From Chloroflexi bacterium CSP1-4 (GTDB lineage Bacteria > Chloroflexota > Limnocylindria > Limnocylindrales > CSP1-4), in the NCBI GenBank assembly GCA_001443375.1, contig LDXM01000004.1, forward strand, positions 10,089-74,088: a stretch of DNA of 64,000 nucleotides. Direction: 5' to 3'. Made by a program: the position numbers and the translations under genes. Within the stretch, counting starts at the first letter, position 1. Every line of letters starts with the position of its first letter. Under the pieces are notes generated by a model. The model made no database searches and had not been told where the DNA came from. It was given only the letters and a program-made list of their open reading frames with translations. Positions 30,597 through 38,018 of the stretch are shown here, piece by piece.

Positions 30597-31414
30597 TGGA
30601 CCGCGTCCTCTTCATCCGGACGCTGCAGGCGCAGCGCTCGAAGCTGCTCATCGTCGCCGTCGCCCTGGGCATCTGGGGCGTGCTGATGCCGCTCATCTAC
30701 GCACAGCTGATCGACACACCGTTGGGCGCCCGGTTCAAGGAGATGATCGACTCCGGCCTCTTCCCGGCGCAGTTCGCCCAGTTCGGCGGCGGCAACCTGT
30801 TCACGCTCCCGGGGTCGATCGCGCTCGGGTTCATCCACCCCATCTTTGTCGCCATCGTCTGCGTCTTCGCCATCGGTTTCACGGTCGCGGCGGTGGCAGG
30901 CGAGCGGCAGCGGGGCACCCTCGAGGTCGTCCTTGCCCGTCCGATCTCGCGGCGCAAGGCCTATGGCTCGCTGCTGGGCGCGACGATCGTCCTGGTCGGT
31001 CTGGCCATCCTGGCCATGGTCGCGGGCACGCTGGCCTCGTCGGCGGTCTTCGGCAAGCTCGATGAGCTGGACCTGGGCCAGGTCCCGCTGCTCTGGCTCA
31101 ACACCGTGCTGCTGTACATCGCGCTCGGCTCGGTGGCGCTCGCCGCCTCGGTCTCCTTCGACCGTCTGGCGCAGGCGCTGGGCATCACGCTTGGCTTCGC
31201 GCTCGTCTCGTACTTCTTCCAGATCCTCGGCTCGCTCTGGCCGGATGCCGAGCCGCTGCAGCCGTTCTCGCTCTTCCACTACCTCGATCCGGCCGCGATC
31301 CTTGACGGCACGGGCGACCCGTTCGACCTGGTGCTGCTGGCACTCGTGACGCTGCTGGTTGTGGGCTGGGCGCTCGTCGTCTTCCCGCGTCGCGACCTCG
31401 CGGCACCGAGCTAG
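30596..31414 (+). CDS. ABC-2 type exporter, membrane subunit
   Basis: The 272-residue protein has about six membrane segments and the hallmark GERQRGTLEVVLARPISRRKAYGSLLGA cytosolic loop of ABC-2 permeases. TGATG overlap with the ATPase gene shows translational coupling. The two genes make a complete exporter half pair, probably for a hydrophobic compound or lipid. Confidence 0.92.
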   Translation: MDRVLFIRTLQAQRSKLLIVAVALGIWGVLMPLIYAQLIDTPLGARFKEMIDSGLFPAQFAQFGGGNLFTLPGSIALGFIHPIFVAIVCVFAIGFTVAAVAGERQRGTLEVVLARPISRRKAYGSLLGATIVLVGLAILAMVAGTLASSAVFGKLDELDLGQVPLLWLNTVLLYIALGSVALAASVSFDRLAQALGITLGFALVSYFFQILGSLWPDAEPLQPFSLFHYLDPAAILDGTGDPFDLVLLALVTLLVVGWALVVFPRRDLAAPS

Positions 31415-31422
31415 GTTCTGAT

Positions 31423-31743
31423 TTGGACGCCAACAGCCTCGACGAGCTGCGCGCCGCACGCGAGGTTGCCGGCCGGCTCTACCACGAGTTCCTGCGCGTG
31501 CCGGAGATGAGTGCGGGCTTCTACCGCCTGCCGGCCGGCGGCGTGGATCCGCAGTCGCCGCACGACGAGGACGAGATCTACGTCGTCATGCACGGCCGCG
31601 CCCGGATCACCGTGGGCGACGAGGCGCGGGCGGTGAGCCCGGGCGACGTCGTGTTCGTGGCGGCGCAGGTCCCGCACCACTTCCACGACATCGAGGAGGA
31701 CCTGGAGGTCGTCGTCGTCTTCGCCCCCGCCGAATCGGCGTAG
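31423..31743 (+). CDS. Single-domain cupin protein
   Basis: The 106-residue protein shows cupin motif 1 (SPHDEDEIYVVMHGRARITVGDE, with His and Glu in metal-binding positions) and motif 2 (GDVVFVAAQVPHHFHD). It is a small beta-barrel that probably binds a metal and a small ligand; isomerase, dioxygenase and regulator roles all occur in this fold. The TTG start lies five bases after TAGGTT (31412-31417), whose TAG is also the stop codon of the preceding permease gene. Leaderless expression is therefore possible in addition to read-through from the operon. Confidence 0.85.
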   Translation: MDANSLDELRAAREVAGRLYHEFLRVPEMSAGFYRLPAGGVDPQSPHDEDEIYVVMHGRARITVGDEARAVSPGDVVFVAAQVPHHFHDIEEDLEVVVVFAPAESA

Positions 31744-32010
31744 GCCCGGCTGCGGGCGAGCGCCGTCACGGTCCGTTCTCATACGCGCGCGGGCGGAACG
31801 CTGGAAGCCCCGATCGCCCGAGGATGGCCCCGAAATGGGCCGGATCGCCCTCATGCGAACTTCTTCGGCGAGTTTGAGCGGTTTCATGGTCGCCAGTGCT
31901 TCTTATGTTCCGTAGGCGAGCGTATGGGGATCTGGGGCGGCGGCACGGCCCCCGGCGGCCCGGGGCCGTGGCCGGACCGGGTCGGCTGACGGTCTACAAT
32001 CCGGCGGCGC

Positions 32011-32086
32011 GCGCCTGTAGCTCAGTGGATAGAGCGGATGGCTTCGGACCATCAGGTCGCGGGTTCGAATCCTGCCAGGCGCGCCA
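32011..32086 (+). tRNA. tRNA-Arg (TCG)
   Basis: Acceptor GCGCCTG pairs with CAGGCGC; D arm GCTC/GAGC; anticodon stem GATGG/CCATC around CTTCGGA (anticodon TCG); T arm GCGGG TTCGAAT CCTGC; discriminator G and encoded CCA at 32084-32086. TACAAT at 31995-32000, ten bases upstream, is the likely -10. Degenerate copies of its 3' end at 33531 and 33982 show that elements have inserted here. Confidence 0.96.
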
Positions 32087-32126
32087 TTACCACCTTTTCG
32101 GGTAGCGCAAGCGCCAGCCCGTGCGC
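32062..32126 (+). repeat. tRNA-Arg 3' end plus flank, copy 1 of 3
   Basis: The T arm, acceptor and CCA of tRNA-Arg and the next 40 bases (TTCGGGTAGCGC, CCCGTGCGCATA) recur at 33531-33592 with about three quarters of bases the same, and the CCTGCC-GGCGCGCCAT core recurs at 33982-34001. This copy is the intact one and would be the original attachment site. Confidence 0.7.
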
Positions 32127-32144
32127 ATACGCCGCCGCGGTGAG

Positions 32145-32303
32145 CCGGACACCGACCTGGCGCACTTCACCTTTCCCGACGGCCACCGGCGCCAGATCGG
32201 CAGCACCAACCCGCTCGAACGGCTCAACAAGGACATCAAGCGCCGGACCGCGGTGGTCGGCATCTTCCCAAACCGGGCGGCCCTCATCCGCCTGCGCTGC
32301 TGA
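32145..32303 (+). pseudogene. IS256-family transposase, C-terminal remnant
   Basis: The frame reads [21 protein letters not shown] followed by [22 protein letters not shown] and a stop. This is the conserved C-terminal block of mutator/IS256 transposases ([30 protein letters not shown]). Only about 50 residues of some 400 remain, cut at the left by the tRNA-flank repeat. About 40-65 bases later GTTACACCACGAACTGGGAC followed by TTGACC resembles the terminal inverted repeat of this IS group, so the right end is probably near 32370. Confidence 0.85.
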
Positions 32304-32606
32304 TGGCGAGCTAGAGGAAGGCGCGAGGACGACGCCTGTTACACCACGAACTGGGACTTGACCCCTGACGCTGCAACAGAGCCATTGGCAGCGCTCTGAG
32401 CGGTGCAAGCGGCCGGTGGTCTCGCAAGCCCATGACTCGGGCGCGCCTACTCCGGCCTGGCTGTCGCCTGGATTGGGCCCGGCTGGTCTTAGGACTCCTG
32501 GCGAATCAGCACGACCAGGCCCGTGACGCGTAGGATCCTGATCCGACGAGTTGCTTCCACCACCGACGCAGTGGCGCCGCGAGTGCGCCAGCCGGACGAC
32601 CAGTCC
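32304..32606. other. About 300 bases of decayed IS end and spacer
   Basis: The first 65 bases look like the outer end of the IS256-type element. The rest holds no recognised gene; weak open frames in both directions are not supported by codon pattern or motifs. It precedes the broken hydrolase gene. Confidence 0.45.
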
Positions 32607-33449
32607 ATGACGATGCCACAAGCGAGGATCGCGCCGACCTCACGCGGACGAATCGAATACCGGATCAGCGGTACCGGTCCTGTGGTCCTGATCCTCAAGG
32701 GCGGCCACTCTACACGGACGACCCGGCTCGGTCACGAGCGGCTGGTGGACCAAGGTTTTACCGTGCTCGAGCCGTCGCGGCCCGGCTACGACCGGACGCC
32801 GGTCAAGGTCGGCTGCAGCGCGCAACGGGCCGCCGACGCTCTGGCCGAGCTCCTCGATGTGCTGAACATCGAGCGGGCGAGCCTCGTGGCCATCTCAGCG
32901 GCGGGCCACACCGGGATCGAGCTCGCGCGCCGCCATCCGGAGCGTATCGATCGAGTCTCGTTCGAGTCGGCCGTGGCACTCCCCTGGGACGCGCGGATCC
33001 GGCGGGGCGGTCGCGTGCTCTTCGGCCCACCCCAGGCGCTCGTCTGGGCCACCGTGCGAGCCGGCCTGTGGCTCGCTCCGTCGGCGATGTTGCGGATCCA
33101 GCTCGGACAGGTCACGACGCTCGACGCAACTGGGCTCGTCCGCGACATGGACTCGGCAACGCGACGGCAGTACGTCGAGGTCTACCGGTCGCTGTGGTCC
33201 GGCCTTGGCTTCCTGTGCGATCTTGAGCACACAAGCTCCTCGGACGTACCCACCCTCCAGCCGGCGCTCATCATGCGTGGCGTGTATGACCCGTCGGTAC
33301 CGGCCGCGCACGCGGCGAGGCTCCGTGCGCTGTTCCCCGAGCACGAAGCCATCTAGCTCGATGCCGAGTCTCATTTCATCTGGCTCGGCCGGTCGGCAGA
33401 CGAGGTCTGGCGGCGGCGCCTCTCGTTCCTGCAACAATCCTTCGGCTGA
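32607..33449 (+). pseudogene. Alpha/beta hydrolase interrupted by an in-frame TAG
   Basis: From ATG 32607 the frame encodes an alpha/beta-hydrolase: GRIEYRISGTGPVVLILKGGHS (oxyanion region), VLEPSRPGYDRTP, LVAISAAGHTGIELARRHPERID (nucleophile Ser elbow, first Gly replaced by Ala), and ALIMRGVYDPSVPA (acid Asp). TAG at 33354-33356 stops it after EHEAI. The same frame goes on for 30 more codons, LDAESHFIWLGRSADEVW and LSFLQQSFG, ending in TGA 33447-33449. The His in ESHF is the expected catalytic His, so the stop cuts off an essential residue. Single-base nonsense mutation in an otherwise intact gene within a decayed island; read-through is possible but not supported. Confidence 0.8.
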
Positions 33450-33530
33450 CCTTGCCCGCCTCACGCGCTCTCGACCGTCATACCGATAGGCGATCCGACG
33501 ATCGGTATCCGGACATTGGCATCCGCACCC

Positions 33531-33592
33531 TCGAATCCTGTCGGGCGCGCCATTACGACCTCTTCGGGCAGCGCTAACGTCAATCCGTGCGC
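33531..33592 (+). repeat. Degenerate tRNA-Arg 3' end plus flank, copy 2 of 3
   Basis: TCGAATCCTGTCGGGCGCGC and the CATTACGACC that follows copy the tRNA-Arg T loop, acceptor strand and CCA, and the next 40 bases also match the tRNA's downstream flank (TTCGGGCAGCGC, CCGTGCGCGTA). The tRNA 5' part is absent. It marks the far end of a roughly 1.5-kb insertion at tRNA-Arg that contains the IS remnant and the broken hydrolase. Confidence 0.7.
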
Positions 33593-33659
33593 GTAGAACG
33601 CCACGAACACCGATGGCCTCTCGGCCTAGCGACCGTGATCCGGTCGTATGTGGCGTGCA

Positions 33660-33905
33660 TCAGGGCTCGAGGCTCGGCACGAGGAGCCATCCTTCGGCCC
33701 GTCCGCTGTAGATCAGTTGCTCGGTTGTAAGGCCCGACCGCGCGCGCAGATCAGCGAGGTGACGCTTCGCGGTGCTCGGCCGGATGCCCAGTCGCACGGC
33801 CACGTCCGAGACGGATCCGCCGACGGCGACGAAGGCAGCGAGGACGTCAACCTGACGGGCAGTGCGCCTTCGCGGTGGTGCGCCCCGCAAATAGCCGCCT
33901 CTCAT
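33660..33905 (-). CDS. Small LuxR-type helix-turn-helix protein
   Basis: The 81-residue product is essentially one DNA-binding domain: TARQVDVLAAFVAVGGSVSD, then VAVRLGIRPSTAKRHLADLRARSGLTTEQLIY, the four-helix LuxR/FixJ pattern with recognition helix PSTAKRHLADL. No receiver or ligand domain is attached. It lies between the second and third tRNA-Arg repeat, so it may be cargo of the second insertion. It may be a complete small regulator or the surviving end of a larger one; upstream there is no matching frame. Target unknown. Confidence 0.65.
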   Translation of the reverse strand: MRGGYLRGAPPRRRTARQVDVLAAFVAVGGSVSDVAVRLGIRPSTAKRHLADLRARSGLTTEQLIYSGRAEGWLLVPSLEP

Positions 33906-33981
33906 GCCAGTCGCCTAGCGGCGGCGAGCCATTCATCGCGGCCCTCGATCGGGATGGTGTCGGTTGTAATCGCGCGTCCAA

Positions 33982-34001
33982 CACCTGCCGGGCGCGCCAT
34001 C
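33982..34001 (+). repeat. tRNA-Arg 3' end core, copy 3 of 3
   Basis: CACCTGCCGGGCGCGCCATC repeats the tRNA-Arg acceptor strand and CCA (CCTGCCAGGCGCGCCAT) with one change, twenty bases before the rhomboid gene. With copies 1 and 2 it suggests two tandem insertions at the same tRNA. Confidence 0.6.
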
Positions 34002-34020
34002 CCTGTTAGATTCGCGCCCC

Positions 34021-35193
34021 GTGTCCGATCCCAACCAACCCGGTCCACTCGACCACGCGGCCGCGACCGACCTACTCGCCCGCGCCGACGCCCTCCTTGG
34101 GTCCGGCGAGTTCGCGATCGCTGAGAGCTATTACGGCCGCCTCATCGGCGCGGGCGACGCCACGATCCACGTGGCCGCGCTGCTCGGCATCGCCGACTGT
34201 CGCTACCGGCTCGACGACGAGCCCGGCGCCCGGGCCGCCTGGGAGGCCGCTGCGGGCGCACCCGAGACGGCGCTCAGCTGGGTGGCCTGGAAGCGCCTGG
34301 CCGCCGACCGGGTACGCGCGGGCGACCTGCGCGGTGCTCTCGACGCCTACCGCCAGGCGGAATCGCGCGCCCCCGCCGACGAGCGTGCCGAGCTGGCCGC
34401 GCGCCTCGGCTGGCTGAACAAGGAGCTGGGCAACGGGAACGCGGCCGAGCGCGCCTTCGGGCGGGCGCGCCGGAGCGGCGCCCCGACTCCCATCGTCACG
34501 TGGGCCCTGCTCGCGGTCACGATCGGCATCGGCTTCTCGTCCATCCTCAGCCCCGACAGCCAGGCCTTCTGGTTCACGCTGTTCGGTCTGGACAAGCAGG
34601 CCGTCGCCGCAGGCGAGTCGTACCGGCTCGTCACGGTCGTCTTCGTGCATGCCGGGTTCATCCATCTGGCCAGCAACATGTACGCGCTCTACCTCGTCGG
34701 GCCCCTGGTCGAGGGCCTCTACGGGCACACCCGGTTCCTGGCCTTCTACGTGCTGACGGCCATCGCCGCCTCGACCGCGAGCTACGTGCTCGTGCCCCAG
34801 GACGCGGTCGGGGCCAGCGGGGCGATCTTCGGGCTCTTCGGGGTCCTCTTCGTGGTGCTGCGCGTGCACCGCCCGTTGCTCGGCCGCGCCGCCCGCGGTC
34901 TGGCCAGCCAGGTGGGGGCGCTCATCGTCCTCAACCTTCTCCTCGGTTTCGGGCTCATGGGCGCGGGCTTCGGCATCGACAATGCCGCACACGTCGGCGG
35001 TCTCCTCGCCGGGGCGTGGCTCGGCCTGCTCATCGCTCCGCGGATGGCCACCCTGCGCAACGCCTTCGCGCGCCCAGGGGCGGCGCCCCAGGGGCCGAGC
35101 AGCACGGCGCTGCTGGTGAGCGTCGCGGGCATCCTGGCGCTGTTGGCGGTGATCGGGTTCGGCCTCGTCCTCGGGACGGCCGCCCGCGTCTAG
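34021..35193 (+). CDS. TPR-rhomboid intramembrane serine protease
   Basis: The 390-residue protein has an N-terminal cytosolic TPR-like helical region (about residues 10-150) and a rhomboid domain with six or seven membrane segments. HLASNMYALYLVGPLVEG contains the conserved Asn. GASGAIFGLFG (about residue 262) carries the nucleophile Ser, and NAAHVGG (about 322) the catalytic His. It cuts membrane proteins within or beside their transmembrane segment; the TPR part probably selects partners. The GTG start is eight bases after TAGATT (34007-34012), again leaderless. The stop overlaps that of the convergent glycosyltransferase by four bases. Confidence 0.92.
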   Translation: MSDPNQPGPLDHAAATDLLARADALLGSGEFAIAESYYGRLIGAGDATIHVAALLGIADCRYRLDDEPGARAAWEAAAGAPETALSWVAWKRLAADRVRAGDLRGALDAYRQAESRAPADERAELAARLGWLNKELGNGNAAERAFGRARRSGAPTPIVTWALLAVTIGIGFSSILSPDSQAFWFTLFGLDKQAVAAGESYRLVTVVFVHAGFIHLASNMYALYLVGPLVEGLYGHTRFLAFYVLTAIAASTASYVLVPQDAVGASGAIFGLFGVLFVVLRVHRPLLGRAARGLASQVGALIVLNLLLGFGLMGAGFGIDNAAHVGGLLAGAWLGLLIAPRMATLRNAFARPGAAPQGPSSTALLVSVAGILALLAVIGFGLVLGTAARV

Positions 35194-36146
35194 GAGCGGT
35201 CCACGACCAGGTCGTTGCGCCAGCCGAAGCGGTCGATGATGCGATAGAAGTTGCGCCGGCTCAGCCGGTCGCGCTCGGCGTCCGGGACGCTCGTCCAGCC
35301 ACGGTGCTCATGGCGCAGGGCGGGGAGGGGCAGGGTGACCGCCCGGCGCGGGCGAGCTTCCTCGCCCTCGTCGCGCAGGACCAGGCTCCACCAGATGTCG
35401 AGGTTGCGGTAGAAGCGGAAGTGCTCGTCGAACGGGCCACGGGCCACGTAGTCGGCGCGCCGGAAGGCCAGGCAGGAGCCCTCGACGGCGGCCACGTCGC
35501 CGGGCCCCGCCGCCTGGAAGTGGCGCAGATCGTGCGTGGCGACGCCCCAGCCGCCGGCCACGGCCACAGACGGGTCCGCCATGGCCGCGATGAGCGGCGT
35601 GACCACGTCCCCGCTGGGCTCGACGCTCGTGTCGAGCAGGATGACCACGGCCCCTGAGGCGCGGCGGACGCCGGCATTCAGGGCCGCCGCCTGGCCTAAT
35701 CGGGCGCTCGTCCAGACGACCTCATCCGGGTCGCCCGCGCCACGTTCGAGCGCCTCGAGCGCGGCCGCCTGCCCGCGTGACGGGGCATCGGCCACGACGA
35801 CGACCTGGGTGCCCGCTGGGGCGTGGGCGCGCACGCCGTTCAGCGCGCGGGCCAGGTCGGCGGGCCAGTCGGTGGCCAGGAGCACGACCGTGGCCGGGGC
35901 GCTCGGGGATTCCGAGAGCCGGGAGGGCACCGCTGCGCTGGCGCCGTAGCGGACGCGGGCGCCGTCGGCGACGTCGGGCGGCCGCGCCGACGCGAGGTCG
36001 AAGTCGATGCCTCGGTCCACGACCTTCCAGCCGGCCGCTTCGATCTCGCCGCGCAGACGATCGGCGGTCGCGAAGTCGCGCGCCGCCCGGGCCTCGCCGC
36101 GCGCGCGGGCGAGGGCGACGATCTCGTCGGGGGCGATGGGTGGCAC
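35190..36146 (-). CDS. Family 2 glycosyltransferase with CysRS-like N-terminal segment
   Basis: The 318-residue protein has two parts. Residues 1-55 (ARARGEARAARDFATADRLR, then GEIEAAGWKVVDRGIDFDL) look like the C-terminal helical end of cysteinyl-tRNA synthetases. From about residue 70 comes a GT2-like fold: TVVLLATDWPADLARALNGV, LGQAAALNAGVRRASGAVVILLDTS (DxS in place of DxD), and GPFDEHFRFYRNLDIWWSLVL. A sugar transfer role is inferred. I placed the start at GTG 36146 because TATCCT (36153-36158, minus) is six bases upstream; an ATG 21 bases earlier would put that box inside the gene. Confidence 0.8.
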   Translation of the reverse strand: MPPIAPDEIVALARARGEARAARDFATADRLRGEIEAAGWKVVDRGIDFDLASARPPDVADGARVRYGASAAVPSRLSESPSAPATVVLLATDWPADLARALNGVRAHAPAGTQVVVVADAPSRGQAAALEALERGAGDPDEVVWTSARLGQAAALNAGVRRASGAVVILLDTSVEPSGDVVTPLIAAMADPSVAVAGGWGVATHDLRHFQAAGPGDVAAVEGSCLAFRRADYVARGPFDEHFRFYRNLDIWWSLVLRDEGEEARPRRAVTLPLPALRHEHRGWTSVPDAERDRLSRRNFYRIIDRFGWRNDLVVDRS

Positions 36147-36208
36147 GATGGCAGGATAGCGTCGCATCGTCGCGACCGGAGGTGGCCGGACCGGCTACGC
36201 TCAGGAGG

Positions 36209-37519
36209 ATGGATCGCTCCCTGTGGGCCGTGCTGGTCGGCACCTTCACGCTTCGCTTCAGCACCGGCCTGACGGGCGGCTTGCTCGGCTTCTTTTTCGG
36301 CGCGCTGGCCAAGGAGCGGCCCGAGGCGGGCATCGATGCCGTCACGGTGGGCGTCATGGCCGCCACGTTCTACGTCGCCGAGATGGTGCTGGCACCGCCC
36401 TTCGGGCTCCTTTCGGATCGCATCGGGCACCACCGGGTCATGCAGTTCGGGCCAGTCTTCGGGGCCGTCGCCGTCGTGCTCACGGCGGCCAGCACGAACC
36501 TCCTCGGGCTGGCGCTGGTCTTCCTCCTCGTGCTTGCCCTGACCCGCTTTCTCGAGGGCGCCTCGACGGCCGCCTCGGTGCCCTCGATCCTCGGGTACAT
36601 CGCGCTGGTCACGGCCGGCGACGAGTCGCTGCGCGGCAGGGCCGCGGCTCGCTTCGAGGGCGCGACGCTGGCCGGCCTGGGCGCCGGCTTCATCGTGGCG
36701 CCCAAACTCTACGAGGCGTTCGCGGCCGAGGTGGCCACGGCCTTCCTGCTCAACGCGGGCATCTACCTCGTCTCGCTGCTGATCTACCGCTACGGCGTGG
36801 CCGACCCGCGCGGCGAGGCCGACCTGCTCGCGGCCCCTCATCCGGGCTGGCGCCGCTACGGCGATCTCGTGCGCAGCACGCACGTGATGCTCCTGGCACC
36901 CACCTGGATCGCCATCAACGCCGCCATCGGGCTCTGGTTCAGCCAGTCGATCTTCCAGTTCTCGCGCCGGGATGCCCGCTTCCCCGCGCAGGTCCTCCAC
37001 GGCGGCTTCGACGCGACGCAGATCACCGTCGCGGCCATCGTCATCGCCATCGTCTTCGCGGCGGGCCTGATCTACTGGGGCAACCGCTTCAAGAGCATGC
37101 GACGCACGACGATCATCCTGTACGGCGTGCTCGGCGGGGCGGGCATGGTGCTGGCCGGGCTCGCCCTCAATCATTCGGCCGGCCTGCCCACACTCGTCAC
37201 GGTCGCCTTCGCCCTGGCCATGGCGGCGGGTCTCTTCGTCCTCGCGGGCGCCACCCCCGCGGCCCTCGGCCTGCTCGCGGACGTCTCCGAAGCCTTCCCC
37301 GCGGACCGCGGCGCGATCATGGGCCTCTACAGCGTCTTCCTGGCCATGGGCCAGATCACCGGGAGCCTCATCGGGGGAATCGCCGCCGACGCCCAGGGGA
37401 TCGACGGGCTCTTCGTGTCCACGGTCGTGCTGCTGGGTGTCGCGCTGGTCCCCCTGTCGCGCCTGCGGCGGGCGGAGCACTTCGTCGGCGGCCCCGGCAC
37501 GCCGGTGACGCTCGACTGA
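36209..37519 (+). CDS. MFS transporter
   Basis: The 436-residue protein has twelve hydrophobic segments. GLLSDRIGHHRVMQFGP after the second segment is the MFS motif A (GxLaDrxGrr), and the second half repeats the six-helix pattern. Substrate cannot be told. Two cytosolic loops are rather polar (DPRGEADLLAAPHPGWRRYGD between helices 6 and 7). ATG 36209 follows TACGCT (36196-36201) by seven bases, and AGGAGG directly abuts the ATG, too close to act as a normal ribosome site. A GTG nine codons earlier is possible. Confidence 0.88.
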   Translation: MDRSLWAVLVGTFTLRFSTGLTGGLLGFFFGALAKERPEAGIDAVTVGVMAATFYVAEMVLAPPFGLLSDRIGHHRVMQFGPVFGAVAVVLTAASTNLLGLALVFLLVLALTRFLEGASTAASVPSILGYIALVTAGDESLRGRAAARFEGATLAGLGAGFIVAPKLYEAFAAEVATAFLLNAGIYLVSLLIYRYGVADPRGEADLLAAPHPGWRRYGDLVRSTHVMLLAPTWIAINAAIGLWFSQSIFQFSRRDARFPAQVLHGGFDATQITVAAIVIAIVFAAGLIYWGNRFKSMRRTTIILYGVLGGAGMVLAGLALNHSAGLPTLVTVAFALAMAAGLFVLAGATPAALGLLADVSEAFPADRGAIMGLYSVFLAMGQITGSLIGGIAADAQGIDGLFVSTVVLLGVALVPLSRLRRAEHFVGGPGTPVTLD

Positions 37520-37600
37520 CCTTCGTGCCTCGGCGTCCGGATCTCCCGATCCGTTCTCGCGTTCGGCATCGCCATCACGGCGGTGATGCAAATGAAGGCA

Positions 37601-37861
37601 TTAGCCCCGGTTGGCCCGAGACCGCGGCTTGAGCGTGACCTCCGCATCGAGCGCCGCCAGCAGCGACGCGACCGCAGTGATTCGCATCCCGGGTGCCAGG
37701 CCTCGCTCGGCCCGCGAGATGCGCGACTGATGGATGCCAGAAGCGGCCTGCAGGTCACGCTGAGACCACCCCCGGCCCCGCCTGGCGCGCAGCAGGTCGG
37801 CGCCCAACGCCCGTAGGGTGGGCTCGTCGATGTGGCTCAGGTTCGCCGGTCGGTCGTCCAT
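37601..37861 (-). CDS. XRE-family helix-turn-helix regulator
   Basis: The 86-residue protein is a single HTH_XRE domain: LGADLLRARRGRGWSQRDLQ followed by AASGIHQSRISRAERGLAPGMRITAVASLLAALD. It binds DNA; no effector domain. ATG 37861 gives MDDRPANLSH; an upstream ATG at 37912 would add 17 less typical residues. It is divergent from the aldehyde dehydrogenase gene, which it may control. The gap between them has no clear palindrome. Confidence 0.82.
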   Translation of the reverse strand: MDDRPANLSHIDEPTLRALGADLLRARRGRGWSQRDLQAASGIHQSRISRAERGLAPGMRITAVASLLAALDAEVTLKPRSRANRG

Positions 37862-38018
37862 GGAGCCGATCCAAGCACAAGGCGGTTCGCGCGGGCTGCT
37901 CGCTGCATCCACCGCCGATCAACGTGATGCCGCCATCGTCATCAGCCGGGTGGCACGACCGGCCGGGCCGACCACGAGCGGCTGTCTGCAAGTCGAACAC
38001 CGGGCATAGAATCCGCCG

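Noticed and set aside
31744-32010. Possible gene in the gap before tRNA-Arg (minus-strand frame starting MKPLKLAEEVR)
   Set aside because: The frame runs into the antisense of the cupin gene and has neither ribosome site nor a recognisable product. I see only the tRNA promoter here.
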